Shown here: positions 16,608 to 25,351 of the stretch, piece by piece | Position numbering within the stretch: the first letter of the stretch is position 1 | Layout of the letters: the number at the start of each line of letters is the position of its first letter | Source: Cyanobium sp. AMD-g | Lineage (GTDB): Bacteria > Cyanobacteriota > Cyanobacteriia > PCC-6307 > Cyanobiaceae | DNA length: 64,000 bases | Reading direction: 5' to 3' | Assembly (NCBI RefSeq): GCF_024346395.1 | Contig: NZ_JAGQCW010000003.1 | Coordinates: 225,337-289,336, forward strand | The notes under the pieces: model-generated | Seen by the model: the letters and a program-made list of their open reading frames with translations, nothing else | The model's database searches: none | Told to the model about the DNA's origin: nothing | Program-made: the position numbers and the translations under genes

Positions 16608-18331
16608 GCCGGGTCCCGCCGGGATTCCATCTCGGAGAGCGGCCGTCCCGCCATCGCCTTGGGATAGGCGTTGAGCATGGTGTCGATGACCACCTCCAGC
16701 AGGAAGGGGGCCTCGGGCTCCGCCCACATCAGCCGCAGGGCCTCCTCCAGGCCGGCCTCCTCGGCGACGAGGGCGGAGCGGATGCCATAGGCCGCCGCGA
16801 CGGCGGTGAAAGCGGGGGCGTCGTAGCCCCAGAGGGTGGACTGGTAGCGGGCGCCGAAGGCCACGTCCTGGATCTGCCGCACCATGCCGTGGCAGTGGTT
16901 GTTGATGACCAGCATCTTGATGGGCAGCTGGTTGCGCCGGATCGTCTGCAGTTCCTGGATGTTGATCTGGAACCCTCCGTCGCCGGCGATCACCACCACC
17001 GGTTGCTGCCCCGACGCCAGGCAGGCCCCGATCGCCGCCGGCAGGGCGAAACCCATGGCCCCCATGCCGCCGGAGGTCAGAAACCGCTGCGATCCGTGCA
17101 GCTGCAGCGACTGGGCCGCCCACATCTGGTGCTGACCGACATCGGCCACGAAAGCGGCGGCCGCGCCCGAAGCCTCGGAGAGGCGATGCATCAGCCCGTT
17201 GGGGTTGATCCCCTCCACCACACCGGCTTCGGCCGTATCCGGCCAGCGGGCTCTCTCGGCATCGATGAAATCTTTCCAGGGCCGGTGGTCGCCCGTGGGC
17301 GGCCGATGCCGCAGGGCGTGGCGCAGGAAGGTGTCGAGCTCCAGCGTCAGCGTACGGCAGCCCTTGATGCGGTTGTTGAGTTCATGCCGGTCGCAGTCGA
17401 CGTGATACAGCGGGCGGGATCCCCGGAACAGCTCGGTGTCACTGCCGGTCTGGCGGCTGTCCAGACGGCTCCCGAGCACCAGCAGGAAGTCGCTCTCGCA
17501 GAGGGCGATGTTGGCCCAGCGGTTGCCGTAGAGGCCGATCAGGCCGACCCGCAGGGGATCCTCGAAGGGGAGCACATCCACCCCCATCAGGGAATGGACC
17601 ACCGGCACGTCCAGGGCCGCGGCGAACGGCCGGAACGTGTCGGCGGCCCCCGAGGTGCGGATGCCTCCCCCCGCCAGAATCAGCGGCCGCTTCGCGACAG
17701 CCAGGTCTTCCAGGGCCGCCGTCCAGAACGTCTCCAGGCTGTCCTCCCCGGGCAAGCCGTCTCCCCCGCCGGGGGCGGCCGGACTCGCCGGCGGCTCCGG
17801 GAGCTCCCAGGGGATCTCCGCCGTCTGCACCTCCATGGAGATGTCGAGCAGCACCGGGCCCGGCCGGCCACCGAGGGCCAGGGCGAAGGCCTGCTCGAGC
17901 GTGCTGGGAAGATCGGCCGGATCGTCGACGAGGAAGGCCCCCTTGGTGATGGGCCTGGCCATGGCGACGATGTCGGTTTCCTGGAAGCCGAGCTGGCGCA
18001 GGGGCAGATCCCCCTTCCTCTCCTCCCGGTTGATCTGGCCGGTGACGAAGATGGCGGGGGTGGAATCGAAATGGCAGCTGCCGATCGCGGTGAGCAGATT
18101 GGTGGCTCCCGGACCACTGGTGGCCAGGGCGATGCCCGGCAGCCCGGTGAGGCGGGCGTGGGCTTCGGCGGCAAAGCCGGCCCCCTGCTCGTGGTGCATG
18201 CTGACGATGCGGATCGATGTGCGCTGCTGGATGGAATCCAGCAGGTAGGTGATCGTGCCGCCGATCAGTTCGAACACGTGGGTGATGCCACGACTCTCGA
18301 GATAGGTCGCGAAAAGATCAGAACCCTTCAT
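16550..18331 (-). CDS. ThDP-dependent enzyme, acetolactate-synthase-like
   Basis: A 593-residue ThDP enzyme of the POX/AHAS family. Seen: the catalytic Glu in HHEQGAGFAAEAHARLTG (about 46-63), the central domain LILAGGGIRTSG, and the ThDP-Mg motif GDGGFQINIQELQTI ending in NN. It lies at the end of the leftward arm next to an SDR, away from ilvN or other branched-chain amino-acid genes, so a specialised carboligase or decarboxylase role is more likely than housekeeping acetolactate synthesis. One inferred possibility is coupling a C2 unit to the aldehyde made by the CAR; another is branched-sugar synthesis as in YerE-type enzymes. No regulatory subunit is present. Confidence 0.88.
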   Translation of the reverse strand: MKGSDLFATYLESRGITHVFELIGGTITYLLDSIQQRTSIRIVSMHHEQGAGFAAEAHARLTGLPGIALATSGPGATNLLTAIGSCHFDSTPAIFVTGQINREERKGDLPLRQLGFQETDIVAMARPITKGAFLVDDPADLPSTLEQAFALALGGRPGPVLLDISMEVQTAEIPWELPEPPASPAAPGGGDGLPGEDSLETFWTAALEDLAVAKRPLILAGGGIRTSGAADTFRPFAAALDVPVVHSLMGVDVLPFEDPLRVGLIGLYGNRWANIALCESDFLLVLGSRLDSRQTGSDTELFRGSRPLYHVDCDRHELNNRIKGCRTLTLELDTFLRHALRHRPPTGDHRPWKDFIDAERARWPDTAEAGVVEGINPNGLMHRLSEASGAAAAFVADVGQHQMWAAQSLQLHGSQRFLTSGGMGAMGFALPAAIGACLASGQQPVVVIAGDGGFQINIQELQTIRRNQLPIKMLVINNHCHGMVRQIQDVAFGARYQSTLWGYDAPAFTAVAAAYGIRSALVAEEAGLEEALRLMWAEPEAPFLLEVVIDTMLNAYPKAMAGRPLSEMESRRDPAQAELTPAAATASEQTLPR

Positions 18332-18368
18332 GGAGATCGCTCGGCGTCAAAGACGGCGTCACTGCCGA

Positions 18369-19145
18369 TCATCGGACTCCCCCGGTGGTGTGGATGGTTT
18401 CCCCCGTCAGCCAGCGGCTGGCGGCGGAGGCCAGAAACAGCACCACCGGGGCGATGTCCCCCGGGGTGGCCACGCGCCCCAGGGCGGTCCTGGCCCTCCA
18501 CTGGCGTTCCAGTTCGGCGCTGGCGAAACCGGCCGCCTGGGTTCCTTCGGTGATCACCAGCCCTGGATTGATGGCATTGACGCGGATGTTGCGGGGGGCC
18601 AGATCTTCCGAGAGCGTGCGGGTGAGGGCATCGACGGCCCCTTTGGTGGCGCTGTAGATGAGGCTGCCGCAGGCCCCCTTGGTGGCGGCCAGGCTGCTGA
18701 TGTTGATGATCGAGCCGCCCTCCCCGGGGAAGCGGCCCACCGCGGCCCGGCAGCAGAGCATCATCCCGAGCACATTGATGTGGAAGAGGTGATCGAACAC
18801 CTCCGGGGTCACCTCCTGCAGATCCGTGGGGTAGTACACGCCGGCGTTGTTGACGAGCACATCCAGCCGGCCGCCGAAGGCCCGGTCGGCTTCCAGAAAC
18901 AGCCGCTCCACAGCCTCGGCGCAGCCGACATCGGCCTGCAAGGCCACGGCCCGTCCCCCGCGGTCTGTGATGGCCCGAACCACCTGTTCGGCCCCGGCCG
19001 CATTCGCCGCGTAGTTGACCACGACCGAGGCCCCCGCCTCGGCCAGCTCGATCGCGATGGCCGCGCCGATGCCGCGCGAAGCCCCGGTGACCAGGGCGAT
19101 CCGCTGGGCCAGCGGGGGCGACGGGGACGCCGGCATGACGGTCAT
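18369..19145 (-). CDS. Short-chain dehydrogenase/reductase, FabG-like
   Basis: A 258-residue classical SDR. Seen: cofactor loop TGASRGIGAAIA (20-31), NNAGVYY, the catalytic Ser in INISSLAATKG, YSATKGAVDALTR (YX3K) and VNAINPGLV. The FabG-like form suggests NADPH-dependent reduction of a keto group, for example the alpha-hydroxyketone expected from the ThDP enzyme 37 bases downstream (inference). Its ATG overlaps the stop of the double transporter by 4 bases, so translation is coupled. Confidence 0.9.
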   Translation of the reverse strand: MTVMPASPSPPLAQRIALVTGASRGIGAAIAIELAEAGASVVVNYAANAAGAEQVVRAITDRGGRAVALQADVGCAEAVERLFLEADRAFGGRLDVLVNNAGVYYPTDLQEVTPEVFDHLFHINVLGMMLCCRAAVGRFPGEGGSIINISSLAATKGACGSLIYSATKGAVDALTRTLSEDLAPRNIRVNAINPGLVITEGTQAAGFASAELERQWRARTALGRVATPGDIAPVVLFLASAASRWLTGETIHTTGGVR

Positions 19146-21832
19146 CGCAGGGCGGCGGGGCTCTGCCCCGCCAGCCAGTGCTCCTCGATGGCCTCCAGAC
19201 TCCGGCCCCGGGTCTCCGGCATCACGAAGAACCAGAAGGGCAGGGCCAGGGCGGCGATGGCGGCATTGAGGAAGAACACCAACGACAGGCCCAGGGCATC
19301 GGCGAGCATGGGGAACAGGAAGGACGCCGCCATGCCGCAGAGCAGCTGGAAGGCGATCACGAAGCCGATGGCCCGATCCCTCACCGCCTGGGGAAAGATC
19401 TCCGACACCACCATGCCGCAGACCGAGGCCAGGCTCAGGGAAAAGGACGACACGAAGAGGATGAAACAGAGAAGCACCAGAACCTGAACCGCCGGCGCCC
19501 CCTGCGGGAACGCGCCGAAGATCAGCCCGAAGCCGATCGAGCTGGTGAGGACGCCGAGGATCCCCATCAGGAACTGGGTGCGGCGCCCCAGCCGGTCGAC
19601 GAGCAGGAAGGAGAGGGACGTCATGGCCAGGCCGAAGCCGCCGACGCCGATCGTGGTCAGCAGGCTGGCGGTGGTGGGATCACTCACGCCGCAGGCCTGA
19701 AAGATCGTCGGGCTGTAGTAGGTGACGATGATGATTCCCGTGCACTCCTGGAAGAACACCATCGCCAGGCCGATCATCAGGGGGGGCCGGATCGTTGTTG
19801 AGAACAGGGGGATCATCCGTGTGCCCGCCGGGGTGTGTTCGATGCTGGCCTTGATCTGCGCCACCGTCTCGGTGGGGTTGGCGACGCAGAGCTTCCGCAG
19901 CATCCGCTCCGCCGTGCTGTAGCGGCACTGGGCAATGAGCCAGCGCGGTGATTCCGGCAGAAACAGGGCGCCGATGCCCAGGAGCAGGGCCGGAACGGAT
20001 CCCAGGTAGAGCATCGCCCGCCATCCCTGCGGCACGGCCATCAGCAGGGTGTTGGTGCCGTAGGCGATGAGGGCGCCGATGCCCACCGCCAGATTCTGAA
20101 TCGCGTTCAGCCGGCCCCGGATCGAGGCCGGCGAGATTTCGGTGATGTACAGGGGCACGATGCTGGCGGTCACCCCGGTGGCCAGGCCGGTGACGAGGCG
20201 ACCGAGCACCAGGCTCTGCACCGAGTCGGCGAGGCCGGAGACGGCGGTTCCGACGATCAGCACCACGGTTGTCGTCATCAGCATGTGGCGCCGGCCGAAG
20301 GCCCCCGCCAGATGGCCGCTGACGAACGACCCGATGATCGCCCCGACCAGCACCGAACTCACCACCAGCCCGCTGCTGAAGGGGGTGAGCGCGAAGGCCG
20401 TGCGGATCTGCAGCAGCGCACCGGCGATGACGGTCAGGTTGTAGCCGAAGAAGATGCCACCGATGGTGACCACCGTGGTGGCCAGGGTGGCGGCGATCTC
20501 GTTGCGCTCGTTGGCCGTGCCAGACCGGTGCCAGGTGCGGCGGATCTGGGCAAAGCGCAGCCGCCGGGTCTCGGGGTAGAGGACGATGAACAGCGGAATC
20601 GCCAGGACCGTGGTGGCCAGCGAGACCCCGTAGATCACCAGGGTGTCGTCCGGGGAGTCGACCGACAGGGCGGCGACCACCATCACGGCATTGATCAGCC
20701 AGTTGACGGTGATCGGAATGCTCATCGACAGGCCCCGCACGGGCAGGGGATACATCTCGGCCACGAACAGCCAGGGCAGGGGCCCCAGGCCGATGGCGAA
20801 GAAGAACACGTAGCCGAGGATCAGCCAGGCGCTGAACGCCTCCGGCAGCGGCGGGGCGCCGGTGGATTGGAGAATCAGCCCGGCCAGGCAGATCGCCAGA
20901 CCCACCAGGCCCGTCAGCAGCAGGGGCCGGCGGCCGAGACGATCGACGAGCAGCACGAACAGCAGGGTGCTGAACAGATTCACCAGCCCCACGACGATCA
21001 CCGGATCCCAGCCCAGATCGAGGCCCGCAAACAGGGAACCGTCCCCCGCCAGCTGCAGCACGAAATTGATGCCGCTCAGCTGCTGGACGGCGAACAGCAG
21101 GGTGCCGATCCCCAGCAGTTTTCGGTTCGAGGGCTCCAGCAGCTCCACCCACACGTTCGGATGGCTCTCCGCCAGGCTCTCCTCGATGGCGGCCACCTCC
21201 GGCTCCAAGTTGGGGCCGTGGATCAGCTTCAGCACGGCGCGGGCGGCGTCCCCATCGCCCTGGTTGATCAGCCAGGCGGGGGAATCCGGCAGGATGATCG
21301 CGCCGACGCTGACGATCACGGCCAGGATGCCGCTGATCGTGTACAGCTCGGCCATGTCCTGGCCGTCCACCAGCTTCGTCTCGATGACGAAGGCCAGCAC
21401 GATCCCCAGGGTGATGCTCAGCTGGTTGAGGGACACCAGGGCACCCCTGTGCCGGGCCGGGGAGATCTCGGCGATGTAGAGCGGGATCGCCAGGGAGGTG
21501 ACCCCGACGATGATCCCGAGGAAGAAGCGGGCCACCACCAGCTCCTCGAAGTGCTCGGAGATGGCACAGGCAAAGCCGAAGAAGGCGTAGCAGGCCGCAC
21601 TGGTGGTGATCACATCGCGGCGGCTCAGGCCATCTCCGAAGCGGCCCATGAACACGGCGCCGAGGATGGCGCCGAGGAAGAAGGCGCCGCTGAGCAGCAC
21701 CTGGGAGCTGAGGGTCAGCGACCAGTCGTTGGCCGCCGTTGCCGCCACCAGGCCGAGGGTCGTGGCGTTGAAGCCGAACAGCAGGCCCCCCAGGGAGGCC
21801 ACCAGCGCGAAGATCCAGACCCTGGGCATCAC
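19142..21832 (-). CDS. Tandem double MFS (sugar porter family) transporter
   Basis: An 896-residue protein that contains two complete sugar-porter-type MFS units in one chain. Unit 1 (about 1-425): GGLLFGFNATTLG, LYIAEISPARHRG, LVDRLGRRPLLL, PETRRLRF. Unit 2 (about 446-885): GGIFFGYNLTVIAG, GRLVTGLATGVTA, LYITEISPASIRGRLN, LVDRLGRR, VMPETRGRSLE. Each unit has about twelve hydrophobic helices, so 24 in total, roughly twice the usual 450-500 residues. The Asp normally found in GGxLFGYDxG is Asn in both halves, hinting at altered coupling or substrate. There is no stop or frameshift between the units. It starts 4 bases after the radical SAM gene stop and likely exports or imports the pathway compound. 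Confidence 0.9.
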   Translation of the reverse strand: MMPRVWIFALVASLGGLLFGFNATTLGLVAATAANDWSLTLSSQVLLSGAFFLGAILGAVFMGRFGDGLSRRDVITTSAACYAFFGFACAISEHFEELVVARFFLGIIVGVTSLAIPLYIAEISPARHRGALVSLNQLSITLGIVLAFVIETKLVDGQDMAELYTISGILAVIVSVGAIILPDSPAWLINQGDGDAARAVLKLIHGPNLEPEVAAIEESLAESHPNVWVELLEPSNRKLLGIGTLLFAVQQLSGINFVLQLAGDGSLFAGLDLGWDPVIVVGLVNLFSTLLFVLLVDRLGRRPLLLTGLVGLAICLAGLILQSTGAPPLPEAFSAWLILGYVFFFAIGLGPLPWLFVAEMYPLPVRGLSMSIPITVNWLINAVMVVAALSVDSPDDTLVIYGVSLATTVLAIPLFIVLYPETRRLRFAQIRRTWHRSGTANERNEIAATLATTVVTIGGIFFGYNLTVIAGALLQIRTAFALTPFSSGLVVSSVLVGAIIGSFVSGHLAGAFGRRHMLMTTTVVLIVGTAVSGLADSVQSLVLGRLVTGLATGVTASIVPLYITEISPASIRGRLNAIQNLAVGIGALIAYGTNTLLMAVPQGWRAMLYLGSVPALLLGIGALFLPESPRWLIAQCRYSTAERMLRKLCVANPTETVAQIKASIEHTPAGTRMIPLFSTTIRPPLMIGLAMVFFQECTGIIIVTYYSPTIFQACGVSDPTTASLLTTIGVGGFGLAMTSLSFLLVDRLGRRTQFLMGILGVLTSSIGFGLIFGAFPQGAPAVQVLVLLCFILFVSSFSLSLASVCGMVVSEIFPQAVRDRAIGFVIAFQLLCGMAASFLFPMLADALGLSLVFFLNAAIAALALPFWFFVMPETRGRSLEAIEEHWLAGQSPAALR

Positions 21833-21835
21833 CGC

Positions 21836-23032
21836 TCAGGCGACCGTGCTGACGGCAGGGGCGGCGGGCCGGCCGACGCGGCCGGTCTGGGGATTGTGGC
21901 GGGCGGTCTCCAGCAGGGCCAGGCGGCTGTCGAAGAGGGTCTGGGGATCCACCTGCTTGCCCTCGCCGCAGACGCAATTGAGGCTCATCGCCTGCAGATC
22001 GCGGTGCTCGCGCAGCAGGCGCAGGTTGCCGTACTCCTCCTTCTGGTGGCAGGTCTCGGCGTACTGGCAGGGGGCATAGACCTCCTGCCGCAGGTCCGGA
22101 ACGAAGCCGGGATCCAGCACCGAGCCCAGCCGGCCCGTGCGGGTGTCGGCATAGCTGGTGCAGGGGAAGACATCGCCCCAGTTGTCGACGATCAGGTAGT
22201 CGTGGCCGGCGGAACACAGCCGCCCCTTGCCGCCGTAGAGGCCCACCAGCAGGGCGGCCAGGAAGCGGATCTCCCGGCCCAGCGGTCCGCTGTCGGCCAT
22301 GGTGCGGAACACCTCCAGGCCGGGTTCACCGGCCGCCAGCAGCTCCTCGATCGGGTCCGCACTGAGGAAATGGCGGGCCCGCTTGTCCACATCGACGGCG
22401 TCGCTCATCGCCTCGGTAGGGGGCACATCGAAGCCGGGGAACTTCAGATCCGCCGAGGTGGGGATCGCAAGATCGGCGCAGCGCGAGAGGGCCTCGCGGA
22501 TGATCGCCACGTTGTCGGTGGCGAGCAGGGTGTTGACCACCACGTCGAAGCCCAGATCGGCGGCCAGGGTGACGTTGGCGAGGAAGTCGTCGAGGGCGAT
22601 CTCGGTGTGATGGAAGGTGCAGAAGAGTTTGAGCTTGGAGGGCTCGATGGGGCCGGCCAGTTCCGGCAGCCGCTTCCTGAACAGCGACGCGTTGGTCTGC
22701 AGCTCCACGAAGGCCACATTGGGCTGGGCGGTCAGCCAGATCAGATCCTCGATCACATCGGCGTTGAGGAAGGGCTCCCCGTGCACGTCGTAGCGGACGC
22801 CGATGCGGTAGGGGAGGGAGGCGGCCCATTCGATCGCCTGGCGCGCCATGCCGCGGCCCTGCTCGGTGCCCCACATGTTGCGTTTGGTGCCCCGGCTGTA
22901 GTCGATGCCGCTCACCTGGCTCTGGCCCGCCGCCGCCACGCAGTAGCTGCAGCTGAAGTTGCACTTCAGCATCCGCACGGAGATGCGGATCTTGAGGAAC
23001 GTTTCGCCGTCCAGGGGAAAGGGGTTGGCCAT
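21836..23032 (-). CDS. Radical SAM protein 2 with SPASM-like C-terminus
   Basis: A 398-residue radical SAM enzyme. Cluster motif CNFSCSYC (CX3CX2C, residues 24-31) after IRISVRML. YDVHGEPFLNADV supplies the SAM-contacting strand, and LQTNASLF is typical of the barrel. The C-terminal Cys set (CSAG, CTSY, CQYAETC, CVCG) could bind one or two auxiliary Fe-S clusters. It is not a close copy of the radical SAM protein at 12440. Fewer than 5 bases separate it from the transporter gene downstream. Substrate unknown; no small peptide substrate gene was recognised nearby. Confidence 0.88.
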   Translation of the reverse strand: MANPFPLDGETFLKIRISVRMLKCNFSCSYCVAAAGQSQVSGIDYSRGTKRNMWGTEQGRGMARQAIEWAASLPYRIGVRYDVHGEPFLNADVIEDLIWLTAQPNVAFVELQTNASLFRKRLPELAGPIEPSKLKLFCTFHHTEIALDDFLANVTLAADLGFDVVVNTLLATDNVAIIREALSRCADLAIPTSADLKFPGFDVPPTEAMSDAVDVDKRARHFLSADPIEELLAAGEPGLEVFRTMADSGPLGREIRFLAALLVGLYGGKGRLCSAGHDYLIVDNWGDVFPCTSYADTRTGRLGSVLDPGFVPDLRQEVYAPCQYAETCHQKEEYGNLRLLREHRDLQAMSLNCVCGEGKQVDPQTLFDSRLALLETARHNPQTGRVGRPAAPAVSTVA

Positions 23033-23078
23033 GGGGGGGAAGAGAAGGCTTTGGGGGGACGGTCCATGGGCGAGCTGC

Positions 23079-24224
23079 TCAATCGGCGAGCTTGACGACG
23101 ATCTTGCAGTCGCCGCCGGCGATGTCGTCCGGGTGCTCGAGCACGGATCGCAACCGTTCCAGCCCCTCGATGGTGGTGCTGACGATCCGATCCAGTGGCA
23201 GGACCCCGGAGAGGCAGAGGTCGATCAGCCGCTCGTAGACCCCGCCGAGGTGGCCGCGCAGTCCCATGACGCTGATGGCGTTGGTGATCATGTGGTCGAC
23301 GGCCCCGATCCGCAGCGCCTGTCCGCCCCTGCCGAGGAGGGCCACCCGGCCGCCCGGGGCGATCCGGCGGAACACGGCATCGACGTTGGCGAGCACACCG
23401 GAGGCTTCCACCACCACATCCCAGCCGCCGTCCGGGATCTCCAGCGCCTCGGCCGATGCCGCCACCTGGTCGGCCCAGGCCGCGGCGAACTCCCGGCGGT
23501 AGGCCGAGGGCTCGACGACGCTCACCTGCGAAGCTCCGTGGAGCCGGCGCGCCATCATGGCGACCAGCAAGCCGATCGGTCCGGCGCCGAAGACCAGCAC
23601 CCTGTCGCCTGGGGCGATCTGCGTCTTGCGGCAGGCCAGCAGGGCCACACCGGCCGGCTCCAGACAGGCGGCCATCTGCAGGCCCCGCTCGCTTTCGGCC
23701 AGCCGGCCGATGGCCACGGCCGACCGGGCGGGCACATCGGCGATCGCGGCGAACAGCCCATCCTTTTCCATGCCCAGCAGCCGGGCGTCGAGGCACTGGT
23801 TGAAGGCGCCGGACCGGCAGCAGCGGCAGGCCCCGCAGCTGAGCACGGATTCCGGCGCCACGATGTCGCCCACCCGGAAGCGGGAGACGCCCGATCCGGT
23901 GGCGATCACCCGGCCGATGCCTTCGTGGCCCAGCACCCGGCCATGGGTGGGGATCGAGGCGGGGGCGGAACTGCGCACGAACCCATGCCGATCCCGCTGG
24001 GTCATGTGGAGATCGGTGCCGCAGAGGCCGACCCGCAGCATCTGCAACCGCAGCGAGCCGGGATGAAGGGGTTGGAGACGCCGTTCTTCCAGGGCGATTC
24101 TGGGATCCCTGTAGCGCCGGTTGGCCTGGCGTGGCTCCTCGCCGTCGCCGGTTTCTGTGGCGTGATCTGTGGCGTGCAGCACCAGGCTGCAGGTGGAGGG
24201 GGCGCCGGCATTCATGCGTCCCAT
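23079..24224 (-). CDS. Zinc-dependent medium-chain dehydrogenase
   Basis: A 381-residue MDR-family alcohol/polyol dehydrogenase. Seen: catalytic zinc ligands in LCGTDLHM and GHEGIG, the four-Cys structural zinc loop CGACRCCRSGAFNQC, and the Rossmann motif VFGAGPIGLL. The N-terminus carries about 45 residues before the core domain; ATG 24215 is an alternative start. It heads the leftward arm of the locus (46 bases before radical SAM 2), consistent with oxidising or reducing an alcohol/aldehyde made by the CAR branch. Confidence 0.88.
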   Translation of the reverse strand: MGRMNAGAPSTCSLVLHATDHATETGDGEEPRQANRRYRDPRIALEERRLQPLHPGSLRLQMLRVGLCGTDLHMTQRDRHGFVRSSAPASIPTHGRVLGHEGIGRVIATGSGVSRFRVGDIVAPESVLSCGACRCCRSGAFNQCLDARLLGMEKDGLFAAIADVPARSAVAIGRLAESERGLQMAACLEPAGVALLACRKTQIAPGDRVLVFGAGPIGLLVAMMARRLHGASQVSVVEPSAYRREFAAAWADQVAASAEALEIPDGGWDVVVEASGVLANVDAVFRRIAPGGRVALLGRGGQALRIGAVDHMITNAISVMGLRGHLGGVYERLIDLCLSGVLPLDRIVSTTIEGLERLRSVLEHPDDIAGGDCKIVVKLAD

Positions 24225-24344
24225 CCGGCGTCCTGCATCCGCCGATGGTCGATGCAGTGACGGCCGCTGTCAACAGGGCGGCCGTGGGCGGCGGCGGACA
24301 AAGACGGGCGGGCCGGCCATCATGACGGGGCCGGCAGGAGGGCC

Positions 24345-24830
24345 ATGGCCGCCAGGGATCCGATCCGGGACTTCTTCAGCTTCCTGCTGGGGGGTGTGCT
24401 CTTCAGCATGGGCGCGTTCCTGTTCTTCAACCAGGTGATGGTCAGCTCCGTGCCCATGGGCCTGGGGTTCCGCTTCGGCCGGCGCGCCGCGGGTGGCTGG
24501 GGTGGGGCCGGAGCGGCCTGGGGCGGCGGCTGGGGTGGCGGTTTCGGGCTGTCCCAGGGCCTGGGCGGCGGCTTCGGGCTGCTGCTGATCCCGCTGACGA
24601 TCGGGGTGTGCCTGCTGTTCGCCCTGCGCAACCAGCGCTGGGGCTGGTTCCTGGTGCTGGCCTCGGTGGCGGCCCTGGCGGTGGGCGTGCTCCAGACCCT
24701 GATCATGAGCTTCCAGCCCACCTCGCTCTGGAACCTGCTGACGATGTTCGCCCTGATCGGCAGCGGCGGCGGGCTGATGTTCCGTTCACTGATGGCCTAC
24801 GACGATGGCAAGGACCGGCAAGACCGTTGA
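24345..24830 (+). CDS. Small membrane protein with Gly/Trp-rich loop
   Basis: A 161-residue protein with four hydrophobic segments. Between the first two lies a repetitive Gly/Trp segment (GGWGGAGAAWGGGWGGGFG, residues 50-68). A good ribosome site (AGGAGG) stands just before the ATG. The sequence MGLGFRFGRRA and RWGWFLVLAS recur in proteins annotated only as hypothetical. It overlaps the next gene by 26 bases and is likely cotranscribed with it. Function unknown. Confidence 0.65.
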   Translation: MAARDPIRDFFSFLLGGVLFSMGAFLFFNQVMVSSVPMGLGFRFGRRAAGGWGGAGAAWGGGWGGGFGLSQGLGGGFGLLLIPLTIGVCLLFALRNQRWGWFLVLASVAALAVGVLQTLIMSFQPTSLWNLLTMFALIGSGGGLMFRSLMAYDDGKDRQDR

Positions 24831-25329
24831 CGAGCTGATCGTCGAGATGGAGCCGGTTCGACCGGCGCCCGGACCCGCCCGGTTTCCGTTCCTCCAGCGG
24901 CTGCTGGTGGCGGTGCTGGTGCTGATGGGCTTCGGCGCCGGCTGGATGGCGGCCGGCCTCCACGCGTCCCTGAGCGAGAAACAGCGAGCCGGTGGCAGGG
25001 GCGAGAGCCGCCAGGACCTGCTCGCCGATGGCTGGGTGGAATCGGATCAGGGGGTGTTCACCCGCCGCTGCCAGGGGATCTGCCGAAGGCCCCGGCTCTA
25101 TGGCGGCGGCATCGTCGATGTGATGGAAGTGGCCTGCCTGGAGCGTCCCTGCGGCGAGATCCAGACGACGTTCGCCGTGCTCGACGGCCAGGGCAAGGAG
25201 ATTGACAGGGTGGTCGAACGCCGAATCGGACGGCAGGGGGAACGCCATCAGCTGGTGATCGAATCGCCGAAGCCGGAGGCCCGCAGCTTCGGCTTGGTTG
25301 ACTTCCGTGCCAAGGCCAGGGTGGAGTGA
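24805..25329 (+). CDS. Membrane-anchored protein of unknown function
   Basis: A 174-residue protein with a short cytoplasmic N-terminus, one transmembrane segment (LLVAVLVLMGFGAGWMAAGL, about 33-52) and an extracytoplasmic domain containing three to four cysteines (CQGIC, CLERPCGEI) that could form disulfides. Overlaps the preceding gene by 26 bases in another frame. I do not recognise the family. Confidence 0.55.
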   Translation: MARTGKTVDELIVEMEPVRPAPGPARFPFLQRLLVAVLVLMGFGAGWMAAGLHASLSEKQRAGGRGESRQDLLADGWVESDQGVFTRRCQGICRRPRLYGGGIVDVMEVACLERPCGEIQTTFAVLDGQGKEIDRVVERRIGRQGERHQLVIESPKPEARSFGLVDFRAKARVE

Positions 25330-25351
25330 GGATCCTCTGGGGTTCCAGGCC

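Noticed and set aside
20285..23095. 936-codon plus-strand frame opposite the double transporter and radical SAM gene
   Set aside because: No domain is visible, composition is extreme, and both genes on the other strand have full motif sets.
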